From Thermosipho sp. (in: thermotogales) (GTDB lineage Bacteria > Thermotogota > Thermotogae > Thermotogales > Fervidobacteriaceae), in assembly GCA_017656345.1 (NCBI GenBank), contig JACDNZ010000017.1:1-41543 (forward strand): a stretch of DNA of 41,543 bases, read 5' to 3'. The position numbers and the translations under genes were made by a program. Shown one piece after another: positions 14,959 through 24,984 of this stretch; position 1 is the first letter of the stretch, and each line of letters starts with the position of its first letter. Under the pieces are notes generated by a model. That model was not told the DNA's origin. It saw only the letters and a program-made list of their open reading frames with translations, and searched no databases.

Positions 14959-15956
14959 AAGGAATCTATAAAAAGGTTTTTCTATCACTGATAATTAGTT
15001 TTTCTTTTTTGATCGTATTACAATTTGTCTTCTCTAAAAACTACAATATTTTTTCTGTTTTCAAATTTCCTATTGTTTTACTACTAATCAACATACTTTT
15101 GTTATTTTTGATTTATTTAATAAATACACTACGTCTCCAAATGATGCTGGTATTTTTTGGATACACTTTTTCTTTTCGTGAAGCTTTCAAGAACGTTTTC
15201 TTTGGCGCGTTCTTCACATTTATTACACCAATGTCCATTGGGGGCCAGCCATATCAAATTTACCATCTAATTAAAAATAAGATTAAAGGTGAAGATGCAA
15301 CAAATATCATTATATCGAAGACTCTAGAAATATCATTCGTTATTTTACTATTAGACCTCATTTTTATTAAAAAGATACTTAAAATAATGCCAAAAAGTTT
15401 TGGGTTATCAATTATTTTAATTGGATTCTTCTTGGGACTTAGTATTTCATTGGCAATTTTTATTAGCTTTGTTAGCAGAAAATTATTGAAAAGATTTCTA
15501 TTCTTCTTGATAAAAATCTTCAAGCTTAATTACACAGAAACTGAAGTAGACCAATGGTTAGATAATTTGCAAAACAGTATAAAAACCTTATGGGTTAAAA
15601 ACCCATGGATTTTAATATTAGATATGATCATGTATTTTGCAACACTACTTTTGTATAACTTTATTATGTATCTAACGATTAAATTTTATTATTCTAATAT
15701 TTCATTTTTTACCTTACTTGGTATTCTTGTAATGATGAATACCGTAGCTTATTATGTACCAACACCGGGCTCAAGTGGTGGAATTGAGGGTACTTATCAA
15801 ATTGTTTTTTCAAGTCTATTTGGTAGCAGTAATTCTATAAATATAATTACCATTTACCGTCTCGTTACATTTTATATACCATTAATTTTAGGAACTATTT
15901 TCTTTACTTATTCCTCAAAAAAAGATAAAATGATTATGGAAAATGGGGGTGAGTAA
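14955..15956 (+). CDS. Flippase-like integral membrane protein (UPF0104/LPG-synthase transmembrane family)
   Basis: This 333-residue protein has about eight membrane helices and the family marks FFGAFFTFITPMSIGGQPYQIYHL (first half of that segment at about 75-90) and the YVPTPGSSGGIEGTY motif near residue 275. Members resemble the membrane part of lysylphosphatidylglycerol synthase and are thought to move or modify lipids or lipid-linked sugars. The soluble aminoacyl-transfer domain is missing, so it is not a complete MprF. TTG start with GGAGTGAG upstream; the TTG overlaps the ispD stop. Function beyond family is unknown. Confidence 0.78.
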   Translation: MKGIYKKVFLSLIISFSFLIVLQFVFSKNYNIFSVFKFPIVLLLINILLLFLIYLINTLRLQMMLVFFGYTFSFREAFKNVFFGAFFTFITPMSIGGQPYQIYHLIKNKIKGEDATNIIISKTLEISFVILLLDLIFIKKILKIMPKSFGLSIILIGFFLGLSISLAIFISFVSRKLLKRFLFFLIKIFKLNYTETEVDQWLDNLQNSIKTLWVKNPWILILDMIMYFATLLLYNFIMYLTIKFYYSNISFFTLLGILVMMNTVAYYVPTPGSSGGIEGTYQIVFSSLFGSSNSINIITIYRLVTFYIPLILGTIFFTYSSKKDKMIMENGGE

Positions 15957-15959
15957 AAT

Positions 15960-16193
15960 ATGTATATAAATAAAGATACTAAATTCGAAACAATTGCTAC
16001 AAATTACCCATATTTAATTGCCCCATTACTTGAACTAGGAATTAAAGTCATAGAATGTGGGGATGTAAAATGGGGAACCCTTGGCGAAGAAATCGAAAAA
16101 CTTGGACTTGATCTAGACGACATTCTTACAAAGTTGAACAAAATTATTGAAGAAAAGGGTGGACCTGAAAGAAATATTAACTTGAATATTTGA
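15960..16193 (+). CDS. DUF1858-domain small protein
   Basis: This 77-residue protein reads as a single DUF1858 domain: a start of the form INKDTKFETIATNYP, then a leucine-rich stretch ending ELGIKVIECGD, then a helix-rich tail. Such domains occur alone or fused to redox and cluster proteins; the biochemical role is not established. It has one cysteine (in VIECGD), where some relatives carry a CxxC-like pair. ATG start with GGGGGTGAG upstream. It sits three bases after the flippase-like gene and 11 bases before the phosphate-uptake pair. Confidence 0.7.
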   Translation: MYINKDTKFETIATNYPYLIAPLLELGIKVIECGDVKWGTLGEEIEKLGLDLDDILTKLNKIIEEKGGPERNINLNI

Positions 16194-16204
16194 GGAGGGG
16201 AATC

Positions 16205-16876
16205 ATGAAAAGATTTATTGACAGATTATTTCCAGATATTTCACCAACTAAACTATTAAGTGAACATGCAGAATTTTGTTTAAAAGCTGGAAAATTAGTT
16301 CCAGAAATCTTAGATTCATATTTTGCAGGTAAAGAAATCCTAGATTATTCTGAGAAAATCGATAAATTCGAATCACAAGCAGACGAAATAAAAGTAAGAC
16401 TTCGTGAAATTTACACAAAATTAAGATGGAGTTATTTTGATAGAATTGACGCACTACAAATTATACACAATCAAGATGCTATTATTGACTCAGTAGATGA
16501 TTTTGTTAAAGTACTGACTATGAATAAAGTAATAGATTGTTCTGAAGAAATAAAAGAAAAAATAAAAGAATTAGGTAACTTCGTCTTAGATTCAATAAAA
16601 TTAATGAAAGATTCTGTTGATGAATTAAAAATAGTTGTTGAATCCGATTTTTCTCCCAATGAAATTTCTAAAGAAGATAATTTAACCTACAGCGTTGAAA
16701 AAGATGAAAGTTCAACTGATACATTAGGAATTAACATTGGAAAACTACTTTATAATTTAAAGAATGAAATGAATCCAGTCGATATTATTTTCCTAAATAA
16801 TATCGTCATATTATTGATGAAAATAGCTGACAGAGCAGAAAATGTGGTTGAAAGGATTAGAATGATAATTAGATAA
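16205..16876 (+). CDS. DUF47/PhoU-like accessory protein of phosphate transport
   Basis: This 223-residue all-helical protein matches the DUF47 family, PhoU relatives encoded next to PiT transporters. The N-terminus MKRFIDRLFPDISPTKLLSE and the central ESQADEIKVRLREIYTK segment are typical, with acidic residues that bind metal in relatives. It probably controls the adjacent transporter. The start is the ATG at 16205, six bases after GAGGAGGG; a TTG at 16190 overlaps that site and is unlikely. It lies 13 bases before the PiT gene. Confidence 0.87.
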   Translation: MKRFIDRLFPDISPTKLLSEHAEFCLKAGKLVPEILDSYFAGKEILDYSEKIDKFESQADEIKVRLREIYTKLRWSYFDRIDALQIIHNQDAIIDSVDDFVKVLTMNKVIDCSEEIKEKIKELGNFVLDSIKLMKDSVDELKIVVESDFSPNEISKEDNLTYSVEKDESSTDTLGINIGKLLYNLKNEMNPVDIIFLNNIVILLMKIADRAENVVERIRMIIR

Positions 16877-16889
16877 AGGAGGTTAAACG

Positions 16890-18083
16890 ATGACCCTTGT
16901 AATAGTTGCCTTCGCAGTAGGTTTTGGAATGGCTTATGCAATTGGTGCCAACGATGTTGCAAACAGTATGTCAACAGCAGTTGGTGCTAAAGCTATTACA
17001 CCTAAACAAGCAGTTTTAATTGCATCGATATTAGAATTCCTAGGAGCTGTTTTGTTTGGTGCTCATGTTACGAAAACAATTGCTAAAGGAATAGTAAATT
17101 TACAACAAATCGGAGATCCAAATTTGATATTAATTGGTGCATTTTCTGCCTTAATTGCTTCCACAATTTGGATTTTACTCGCAACTTTTTGGGGTATGCC
17201 AGTCTCTACAACTCACTCAATTGTCGGTGGAATGGTAGGATTTGGACTTGCTGCTGGTGGACTTCAAATAATTAACTGGGGAACAATGTTAAAAATAATC
17301 ATCACATGGATAACTTCTCCTCTTATAGGTGGTGCTTTTGCCTTTATAATCTTCAAATTTATCTCCTGGTCTATACTTCATAGAAAACACCCTGCAAAAG
17401 CTGCCAAATATGTTGCCCCAATATTGCTAGGAATTGCTTTCTACACTATTGCAGTTTTATTCATTGTAAAAACCTTAAAAAAAGATCTAAGTTTTGGTAA
17501 CGAAATTGGTATAATACTAGGAATTATTGTCTTTTTGTCTTCTTATTTTATAATGAAAAAAACAAAAATCACAGATGGTGAATATTCTGTTGTTGAAAAA
17601 GTTTTTAAAAATGCACAGATTGTTACCTCTTGCTATGTTAGCTTTTCACACGGAGCAAACGACGTTGCAAATGCAGTTGGACCTTTAGCACTCATATATT
17701 TAATCTTAACTACACAAAGCTTCAGCGGTGTAGTTACTATTCCCATTTATATATTAGCATTAGGTGGTTTAGGGATCTCATTTGGGGTTGCAACTTTGGG
17801 ACACAAAGTAATGAAAACAGTTGGTGAAGATATTACTGAATTAAACAATTCAAGAGGATTTTCTATCGATTTTGCCACTGCAACTACTGTACTCTTTGCA
17901 TCAACTTTTGGCATGCCAATTTCCACAACACATACAGTAGTCGGAGCAGTCTCTGGTGTTGGATTTGCTAGGGGAATAGAAGTTGTAAATGTTGGAATAC
18001 TAAAAAATATTATTATCTCATGGTTTGTTACCGTTCCATTTGCAGCTGGTGTTAGTGCATTACTATTTTATATTTTAACTTAG
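16890..18083 (+). CDS. PiT-family inorganic phosphate transporter
   Basis: This 397-residue membrane protein carries the duplicated PiT signature: YAIGANDVANSMSTAVGAKA near residue 17 and HGANDVANAVGPLALI in the second half, with matching PVSTTHSIVGG and PISTTHTVVGA repeats. It should import phosphate with a cation (H+ or Na+; PiT proteins use both). About ten membrane helices. ATG start with AAAGGAGG upstream. It is paired with the DUF47 gene, the common arrangement. The C-terminus ends a few bases before a promoter for mutS2. Confidence 0.93.
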   Translation: MTLVIVAFAVGFGMAYAIGANDVANSMSTAVGAKAITPKQAVLIASILEFLGAVLFGAHVTKTIAKGIVNLQQIGDPNLILIGAFSALIASTIWILLATFWGMPVSTTHSIVGGMVGFGLAAGGLQIINWGTMLKIIITWITSPLIGGAFAFIIFKFISWSILHRKHPAKAAKYVAPILLGIAFYTIAVLFIVKTLKKDLSFGNEIGIILGIIVFLSSYFIMKKTKITDGEYSVVEKVFKNAQIVTSCYVSFSHGANDVANAVGPLALIYLILTTQSFSGVVTIPIYILALGGLGISFGVATLGHKVMKTVGEDITELNNSRGFSIDFATATTVLFASTFGMPISTTHTVVGAVSGVGFARGIEVVNVGILKNIIISWFVTVPFAAGVSALLFYILT

Positions 18084-18087
18084 CTTA

Positions 18088-18096
18088 TGATATAAT
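18088..18096 (+). promoter_or_regulatory. Candidate extended -10 promoter for mutS2
   Basis: TGATATAAT at 18088-18096 is an extended -10 element (TG, one base, perfect TATAAT), just after the PiT stop and 31 bases before the mutS2 ATG. The -35 region at 18068-18073 (TTATAT) is poor, as is normal for extended -10 promoters. Confidence 0.5.
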
Positions 18097-18126
18097 GAAA
18101 TTGAAATCAAAAAACAGGTGTTTAAA

Positions 18127-20421
18127 ATGGAAATCGAAAAATATATTGACTGGGAGCCAATTTTTGAGGAAATTAAAAATTTAACATTTTCTGAATTTGG
18201 GAGAGAACATTTAAACACTTTAATTGAAAATACTCCTAAAGATATTGAGTATGATTTTTTGCAAGAAATCCTTGACATTCTTGTTTCATTTGGTTTGCCT
18301 CATTTTTCAAAACTCCCCGACATTAAAAGTATTTTAACTAAATTAAGTAATGGGAGTATACTGGAGGCTGATGAAATTTTTAATATTAGAGAACTCCTGC
18401 TGCTTATTGAAGAAATAAAGAAAAATTTTACAAGTTCAAGATACAAACTCTCTTTTTATATTTCTGAACTTTCAAATTATTCCTTACTTATAAACGAAAT
18501 TAACAGAATTTTTGACGAAAATGGTAACATAAAAGATAATGCTTCCCCAAACCTTTCCAAAATCAGAAAAGACTTGAAAAATCTATATCTAGAAATTAGA
18601 AAGAAAATAGATTCATTTGCATCAAAAAATAATAGCTATCTCCAAGATCAAATTTTCACAGTAAGAAATGGTAGATACGTATTTTTAATTAAATCAAATG
18701 CTAGATCAAAATTCCAAGGGATTGTTCATGGCTCTTCGTCTTCTGGAGCCACTTTGTTTTTTGAACCCCAAGAATTCATACAGTTGAATGACAATATACA
18801 AATTCTCCTTGATGAAGAAAAAATAGAAATAAATAAAATTCTTAGAAATATAACATCAAAAATCTATGAAAAATACAAAAATATACTAAAAGATATTAAA
18901 ATTGTCGGACATTTTGATTCTTTATACGCTAGAGCAAAATATGCAAAAAAGCACAAAGGAATTGTCGTCAAACCAGAAGGAAAATACCTAAAACTTGTAA
19001 ATGCAAGGCATCCTTTGATTGACGAAAGTAAAGTTGTTCCTATTACAATTGATCTTCCCAAAGATAAAAAAGGATTAGTAATCACTGGCCCAAATACTGG
19101 TGGTAAAACTGTAACTCTAAAAACTATTGCACTTTTTATATACATGGCTCAAAAAGCATTCCCAATTCTAGCCGATACTGGTACAAGGTTACCCGACCTA
19201 AAGTTATTTGTTGATATTGGTGATGCTCAAAATGTAGTTGAAAATTTGAGTACTTTTTCGTCTCATATCATTAGAATAGTAAATGCGTTGGAAAACGCAG
19301 ACGAAGACTCTCTGGTAATTATCGATGAATTAGGTTCTGGAACTGATCCATTTGAGGGAAGTGCGCTTGCATTAAGTATCATTGAAGAACTTACGGAAAG
19401 AAACATAAAATTCATAATCACAACTCATCTTACAAATGTAAAGCTTTTTGCTATGGAAAGAGAAGATATTCTAACCGCTTCAATGGAATTTGATATAGAC
19501 TCACTCAAACCCACGTATAAAGTACTTCTAAATACCCCTGGCGCTTCACACGCATTTGAAATTTCACAAAAACTAGGCTTAAATGAAAAAATTATTGAAA
19601 GGGCTAAAAAGTTTTTATCAAAAGATCATTTAAAAATTGAAAATTTAATAAAAGACTTAAATCAAAAAATAAGTGAATTAGAAAATAAAAAAGAAAATCT
19701 GGAAAAACTACTCAATGAATATGAGAAGCTAAAAAGAGAATACGAAAACAAATATAACATACTCAAAATAAAAAAAATTGAAGAATTAGATGAAGAGATA
19801 AAAACACTTTATAAAGAAATCAGAAGTGCAAAAAAGAACCTCCAATTGGCAATTCATAGTGTAAAAACAAAAAGCGAAAATTTAATCAAAAAACGTCTAC
19901 ACACCCTCGAAAAAACTCAAAATAATTTTAAAAAACTTGAAGAAACATTAGACGAACTTAAAACTCCTGTTTTATCCAAAAAAATTAAAGAAGGAATGTA
20001 CGTTAGACTAAGAGATGGGACTGCTATAGGAAAAGTTTTAGAAAAAAGAGACAATAACAAATTCCTTGTTGACTTTAATGGATTAAAAGTTGAGATAAAA
20101 AGCAATAAACTTATTCCAACTAGTCCACCTGATAAAGTTGATAACTCTACGACAAATTATATTGCAACCTCAAAAATCTTAGAAAACAATGAAATAGATC
20201 TAAGAGGAAAAACTGTTGAAGAAGCTTTAGAGATAATTGATAAATTCATTGACGATTTAATTCTTTCAGATTTTAATATTGGATATATAATACATGGAAA
20301 AGGTACCGGTAGTCTGGCTTCTAATATATGGAATTTTCTTAGAAAAGACGATAGAATAAAAAGTTACAGATTTGGTCGTCCAAGTGAAGGTGGTATAGGA
20401 GTTACAGTTATAGAAATTTAA
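18127..20421 (+). CDS. mutS2: MutS2 family DNA-binding ATPase/endonuclease
   Basis: This 764-residue protein has an N-terminal MutS core and clamp, an ATPase domain with Walker A GPNTGGKTVTLKT, the segment STFSSHIIRI and Walker B VIIDELGSGTDPFEG, a long lysine/glutamate-rich coiled coil, a KOW-like segment (VRLRDGTAIGKVLEK) and a C-terminal Smr domain (IDLRGKTVEEAL, IIHGKGTGSL, GGIGVTVIEI). The mismatch-reading domain I of MutS1 is missing, as expected. MutS2 acts in suppression of recombination and in rescue of collided ribosomes in studied bacteria. The ATG at 18127 is six bases after AGGTG; a GTG three codons upstream overlaps that site. Confidence 0.94.
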   Translation: MEIEKYIDWEPIFEEIKNLTFSEFGREHLNTLIENTPKDIEYDFLQEILDILVSFGLPHFSKLPDIKSILTKLSNGSILEADEIFNIRELLLLIEEIKKNFTSSRYKLSFYISELSNYSLLINEINRIFDENGNIKDNASPNLSKIRKDLKNLYLEIRKKIDSFASKNNSYLQDQIFTVRNGRYVFLIKSNARSKFQGIVHGSSSSGATLFFEPQEFIQLNDNIQILLDEEKIEINKILRNITSKIYEKYKNILKDIKIVGHFDSLYARAKYAKKHKGIVVKPEGKYLKLVNARHPLIDESKVVPITIDLPKDKKGLVITGPNTGGKTVTLKTIALFIYMAQKAFPILADTGTRLPDLKLFVDIGDAQNVVENLSTFSSHIIRIVNALENADEDSLVIIDELGSGTDPFEGSALALSIIEELTERNIKFIITTHLTNVKLFAMEREDILTASMEFDIDSLKPTYKVLLNTPGASHAFEISQKLGLNEKIIERAKKFLSKDHLKIENLIKDLNQKISELENKKENLEKLLNEYEKLKREYENKYNILKIKKIEELDEEIKTLYKEIRSAKKNLQLAIHSVKTKSENLIKKRLHTLEKTQNNFKKLEETLDELKTPVLSKKIKEGMYVRLRDGTAIGKVLEKRDNNKFLVDFNGLKVEIKSNKLIPTSPPDKVDNSTTNYIATSKILENNEIDLRGKTVEEALEIIDKFIDDLILSDFNIGYIIHGKGTGSLASNIWNFLRKDDRIKSYRFGRPSEGGIGVTVIEI

Positions 20422-20463
20422 GTTTACTCACCTTTCCTTCTTTCCTCATCAATCCCTCAAAAG

Positions 20464-20472
20464 TGGTATAAT
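20464..20472 (+). promoter_or_regulatory. Candidate extended -10 promoter for the polA operon
   Basis: TGGTATAAT at 20464-20472 is an extended -10 with a perfect TATAAT, 34 bases upstream of the first start codon in the long 20506-38529 gene run. No -35 consensus is seen. The 84-base gap before it holds no hairpin after mutS2. Confidence 0.55.
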
Positions 20473-20505
20473 ATTATAAGTAACATATCCCAGGAGGTAC
20501 TAAAT

Positions 20506-20871
20506 ATGAATATTGATGAATTCAAAAAATTCAGAGAAAGAATGAACAACATTATTTTAGAAAATGGTACGTTAAATACTAAAAGATTTTTTAATTTGGA
20601 TGGAAATGTATACAAAAAAGGTCAACTAGATGAGAAAACAAAAGAACTATTGGGACTTGTAGCATCTATGGTATTGAGATGTGATGATTGTATCACATAC
20701 CATATTATTAGATGTGTGCAATTAGGGGTAACTAATGAGGAATTCTTTGAGACTTTTGACATTGCTTTAATAGTTGGTGGTTCTATTGTAATACCACATT
20801 TAAGAAGAGCAGTAAATTTATTAGAAAAAATTAGGGAGATGCAACAAAATGGCGAAGATGTTTCTCTTTGA
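20506..20871 (+). CDS. Carboxymuconolactone decarboxylase/AhpD-family protein
   Basis: This 121-residue helical protein carries the family active-site segment MVLRCDDCITYHI, with a CxxC pair and following histidine as in AhpD-type peroxidase/disulphide-exchange proteins. The decarboxylase name is historic; a thiol redox role is more likely in an anaerobe, but no partner is seen nearby. ATG start with CAGGAGG upstream. Its last 23 bases overlap the start of polA, so translation is probably coupled. Confidence 0.85.
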   Translation: MNIDEFKKFRERMNNIILENGTLNTKRFFNLDGNVYKKGQLDEKTKELLGLVASMVLRCDDCITYHIIRCVQLGVTNEEFFETFDIALIVGGSIVIPHLRRAVNLLEKIREMQQNGEDVSL

Positions 20872-23530
20872 TGGCACTGGTTTGATGTATCGAGCATATT
20901 ATGCTTTAGATCAATCTTTAAAAACCTCAACCGGCATGCATACAAATGCTGTTTATGGCCTTACGAAAATGATATTAAAATTTTTTAAGGAACATATTGA
21001 AATCGAAAAAGATGCTTGTGCTTTTGTAATGGATTCGAAAGGTGGCAGTACATTTAGAAAACAAATAATGGAAACATATAAGGCTAATCGTCCTGAAACT
21101 CCAGATATTCTCCTCGAACAAATACCATACGTAATTGAAGTTATTGAAGCATTAGGTATCAAAGTTTTAAAAATACCTGGCTACGAAGCTGATGATATTA
21201 TTGCAACTGCAGCGAAAAAATTTACTGACAAATTCAATGAAATCAATATTGTAACAGGGGATAAAGATTTGCTTCAATTAGTAGATAAAAACATTTTTGT
21301 ATGGAGAGTTGAAAAAGGTATCTCAGAAATTGTTCTTTATACCAAAGAAAAAGTTTATGAAAAATATGGAATCTTCCCGGAACAATTTGTAGATTACCTT
21401 GCACTTGTTGGTGACCCAATTGATAATATCCCGGGGGTTAAAGGAATTGGTAAAAAAACCGCAGTTTCATTATTAAAAAAGTTTGGAAACATTGAAAATA
21501 TTCTAAAAAACATCAACAAGCTTACACCAAAAATTAAAAATGCTTTAGAAAATTACAGGCAAGATTTAGAAAAGAGTCTGGAACTTGCAAAATTACTTTA
21601 TGATGCCCCCATCGAATTTAATAAAGATGAGTTTATCTACATGGGCTATAATCCAAATAAACTTTTAGATACTCTTAAAAAATTTGAATTTTCAAGCATT
21701 ATCAGGGAACTTAATCTTTACAAGCAAGATGTTGAAGTCAATTACCAAATTATAAATGATGAGAAAAAATTAAAAAAATTAAAAGAAGAGATTGATGAAA
21801 TTCGCACTTTTTCAATAGATACAGAAACTACCTCACTTGATCCATTTAAATCCGAATTAGTTGGAGTTTCAATAGCTACTGCAGAAGGAAGGGCTTATTA
21901 CATTCCAATTTCTCATAAATCAGGCAAAAATCTTGATAAAAAATTAGTACTTCCCTTTTTAAAAGAAATACTGGAAACAGATAAATATAATATTATAGGT
22001 CAAAACCTGAAATATGATTATAAAATATTTAAAATGTTAGATATTCATCCTGTAACACCTCATTTTGACACAATGATATCTTCTTATCTTCTAAATCCCA
22101 ACGAGAAAAAATTTAATCTTGAAGAATTAGCAATAAAATTTTTAGGTTACAAAATGATCCCCTTTGAAGAAGTTGTAGATGAATCTGCTCCGTTATTTGC
22201 AAATGATTTTTCATACGCAAAAATAGAAAAAGCTGCAAATTATTCATGTGAAGACGCTGATATAACTTACAGATTATTTAGAAAACTCAGCAGAATTATT
22301 TATGAAAACAAACTTGACAAAATACTTCACGAGATAGAACTTCCGCTCATAAATGTTTTAGCCGATATGGAATTAAATGGCGTATATTTTAACAAACAAT
22401 ATTTGGAAAAACTTTCCATTGAATATGGTCAAAAAATGGAAAAAATTCAAGAAAAAATATTCGACATTGCTGGTGAGAAATTTAATATAAATTCCTCAAA
22501 ACAAGTAGCCCATATACTTTTTGAGAAATTACAAATTCCAATAGTAAAAAAAACAAGCAAAGGCAGTTTATCAACCGACGCAGAAGTATTAGAAATTCTA
22601 TCTGAAAACTATGAAATAGCAAGTCTAATACTAGAATATAGAAAACTCCAAAAACTTAAAAGCACTTATATTGATTCTCTTCCAAAAGTAATAAATCCAA
22701 AAACTGGCAGAATCCACTCTAACTTTCATCAAACTGGCACAGCCACTGGTAGGCTAAGTAGCTCTGATCCAAATCTTCAAAACCTACCCACAAGAAGTGA
22801 AGAAGGTAAAGAAATAAGAAAAGCAATACAACCTCAAAACAAGGATTGGTGGATCGTCGGCGCTGATTATTCACAAATCGAACTAAGAATTCTTGCCCAT
22901 TTTAGTAATGATGAAAATTTAATTGCAGCTTTTAAAAACAACTTAGATATACATAGCCTAACTGCTGCCAAAATTTTCGGTATATCTGAAAATTTTGTTA
23001 CCGAAAAAATGAGAAGAATTGGTAAAATGGTTAATTTTGCAATAATTTATGGGGTATCTCCATATGGGCTTTCAAAAAGAATTGGTCTTGATGTATCCGA
23101 GACTAAAAAGATTATTGATAACTATTTTAAATTTTATTCCGGAGTTTTTGAATATATAAAAAGAACAAAAGAATTTGCTAAAAAACATGGTTATGTCGAA
23201 ACATTGTTTGGAAGAAGAAGGGAAGTTTCACAACTAAGATCAAAAAATGCAAATATTAGAGGTGAAGGTGAAAGAATTGCAATAAATTCTCCTATACAAG
23301 GAACTGCTGCTGATATAATTAAAATTGCTATGATCAACATACATAAAGCAATCAAAGAAAAAAATTTGGAAACCAAGATGATACTACAAGTGCACGACGA
23401 ACTAGTTTTCGAAGTACCAGATAAAGAATTGGAAATAATGAAAAAAATTATTAAAGATGAAATGGAAAATGCTGTCAAATTAAAAGTTCCACTTTCAGTT
23501 GATCTTTATCAAGGAAAAGAGTGGGAATAA
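20849..23530 (+). CDS. polA: DNA polymerase I with 5' nuclease, 3'-5' exonuclease and polymerase domains
   Basis: At 893 residues it equals the Thermotoga and Thermosipho enzymes. The N-terminal flap/5' nuclease domain (about 1-290) shows LFDGTGLMYRAYYALD and GYEADDIIATAAKK with VTGDKDLLQLV. The proofreading domain keeps its acidic motifs: FSIDTETTSLDPF (Exo I), GQNLKYDYKIF (Exo II) and YSCEDADITYR (Exo III), so proofreading should be active. The polymerase domain has motif A DYSQIELRILAH, motif B RRIGKMVNFAIIYG (phenylalanine at the position that excludes dideoxynucleotides) and motif C VHDELVFEVP. The ATG lies inside the preceding gene, with GGGAGATG upstream. It fills Okazaki gaps and repair patches. 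Confidence 0.98.
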   Translation: MAKMFLFDGTGLMYRAYYALDQSLKTSTGMHTNAVYGLTKMILKFFKEHIEIEKDACAFVMDSKGGSTFRKQIMETYKANRPETPDILLEQIPYVIEVIEALGIKVLKIPGYEADDIIATAAKKFTDKFNEINIVTGDKDLLQLVDKNIFVWRVEKGISEIVLYTKEKVYEKYGIFPEQFVDYLALVGDPIDNIPGVKGIGKKTAVSLLKKFGNIENILKNINKLTPKIKNALENYRQDLEKSLELAKLLYDAPIEFNKDEFIYMGYNPNKLLDTLKKFEFSSIIRELNLYKQDVEVNYQIINDEKKLKKLKEEIDEIRTFSIDTETTSLDPFKSELVGVSIATAEGRAYYIPISHKSGKNLDKKLVLPFLKEILETDKYNIIGQNLKYDYKIFKMLDIHPVTPHFDTMISSYLLNPNEKKFNLEELAIKFLGYKMIPFEEVVDESAPLFANDFSYAKIEKAANYSCEDADITYRLFRKLSRIIYENKLDKILHEIELPLINVLADMELNGVYFNKQYLEKLSIEYGQKMEKIQEKIFDIAGEKFNINSSKQVAHILFEKLQIPIVKKTSKGSLSTDAEVLEILSENYEIASLILEYRKLQKLKSTYIDSLPKVINPKTGRIHSNFHQTGTATGRLSSSDPNLQNLPTRSEEGKEIRKAIQPQNKDWWIVGADYSQIELRILAHFSNDENLIAAFKNNLDIHSLTAAKIFGISENFVTEKMRRIGKMVNFAIIYGVSPYGLSKRIGLDVSETKKIIDNYFKFYSGVFEYIKRTKEFAKKHGYVETLFGRRREVSQLRSKNANIRGEGERIAINSPIQGTAADIIKIAMINIHKAIKEKNLETKMILQVHDELVFEVPDKELEIMKKIIKDEMENAVKLKVPLSVDLYQGKEWE

Positions 23531-24984
23531 TGGGTAAAGTACTAGAATTCAAAGATTTAATTGAACTTCATGAATACGTTAATCACAAAATTGAACTTTC
23601 AGGTTTAACAAGTGAATTATTCAGATTTTATGCAGATGTGGTTAGAGCAAAAAGCCATAAAACTGGTTTATATATTAACGTTTCACAACCATATTCAACT
23701 AAATATGGTGTCAGAAATATTGAAATCACAGTTTATGTGCCTGGAAGATTAGGAGAAATTATACTTTCAAAATTAAACCTAAAAAAAGCCGAAGAACTTG
23801 TTGGAAAAAAATGGATTTTCCAAGGTAACTTATCTTTTTATAAAGATAGAATGAGTTTTACTTTTTATGCTGATACAATTGCTCCCGTTGGCGAATCGGA
23901 AATTGAAAAAAGAAGAAAAGAAATACTCAAAGAACTCAAAAAAAGAAATTTATTAATGACCGAAACTCATGATCTATCCGAGCTTGATCCTATTAGAAAA
24001 ATTGCAATTATTACTTCAAAAACCGCTGCAGGTTATGAAGACTTTTTAAAAAATCTCAACGTACCCACACTTTACAAACCCATAGTTCATTTATATGAAT
24101 CCCCAATGCAAGGTGCTGAAACTGCTTCAGGAATAATTCTGGCTTTAAATCGAATTAAAAAATCAAAAATTAATTATGACATTGTAGTAATTGCCCGCGG
24201 TGGAGGAGCAAGTAGTGACTTAATGTATTTCGATGATCTTGAACTGGGTATAGAAATAGCCAACTTTAATAACTATTGTCCTGTTCTCTCAGGAATAGGC
24301 CATGAAAGAGATTTCACTATTCCTGACTTCGTTGCCTGGAAACGATTTGCTACTCCTACAGAAGTTGCAAGAGCTATATCAAAACAAATAGAAGATAATA
24401 TAAAAATTCTGGATAATAACCGGAGAGAATTAGAAATTTTAATAATAAGCTTGATGGATAAATTTGAAAGTTGGACCGATAGTTCAACAATTCAACTAAT
24501 TGATAAAACTTTAAAAACAAGTTTTAAGGATTTAAAAAAGAGTTTTGTTGAAGCTTTTGAAAATATTAATCAATTTTTGAATTTCAAATTTAGATCTTTA
24601 GAAAAAGAAATTTCAACCGATTTTATTTCATACTTATCAAATAACATAAAATCAACTCTTTCAAACAATTTTCAAATGGTAGAAAATTTGAAAACCATTA
24701 TTTCACAAAATATTTCAAATGAACTCTCCAAAAAAGACGAAAAATTAAATAAAATATTCGACTCATTATTAAAAAAGAGAGAATATGCCGCTATTCTATT
24801 TGGTGGCGCAATTCTTAGAAAAAATGCTCAATTTATTAGTAGTGTAAAGGAAGTCAAAAATGGTGACAAAATTAAAGCATATCTTAAAGATGGTGTTTTG
24901 AAATTAAAAGTATATAACGAAAAAAACAATAAGAAAAAGGAGGAAGTTGATGCATATGGAGGACATACTCTCTTTAAACTCTGA
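23530..24984 (+). CDS. xseA: Exodeoxyribonuclease VII large subunit
   Basis: This 484-residue subunit has an N-terminal OB-fold (about 20-120) and the catalytic segment VVIARGGGASSDLMYFDDLE with SGIGHERDFTIPDFVAWKR and TPTEVARAI, followed by a long coiled coil that gathers small subunits. The enzyme degrades single-stranded DNA from both ends. The ATG at 23530 overlaps the polA stop (TAATG); a GTG at 23521 would add three residues. The small subunit follows and overlaps by 35 bases. Confidence 0.93.
   Translation: MGKVLEFKDLIELHEYVNHKIELSGLTSELFRFYADVVRAKSHKTGLYINVSQPYSTKYGVRNIEITVYVPGRLGEIILSKLNLKKAEELVGKKWIFQGNLSFYKDRMSFTFYADTIAPVGESEIEKRRKEILKELKKRNLLMTETHDLSELDPIRKIAIITSKTAAGYEDFLKNLNVPTLYKPIVHLYESPMQGAETASGIILALNRIKKSKINYDIVVIARGGGASSDLMYFDDLELGIEIANFNNYCPVLSGIGHERDFTIPDFVAWKRFATPTEVARAISKQIEDNIKILDNNRRELEILIISLMDKFESWTDSSTIQLIDKTLKTSFKDLKKSFVEAFENINQFLNFKFRSLEKEISTDFISYLSNNIKSTLSNNFQMVENLKTIISQNISNELSKKDEKLNKIFDSLLKKREYAAILFGGAILRKNAQFISSVKEVKNGDKIKAYLKDGVLKLKVYNEKNNKKKEEVDAYGGHTLFKL

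Noticed and set aside
22780-22791. AAACCTACCCAC resembles the T. maritima DnaA box
   Set aside because: It lies inside polA and encodes the invariant NLPT segment of the polymerase domain, so the match is explained by protein conservation.
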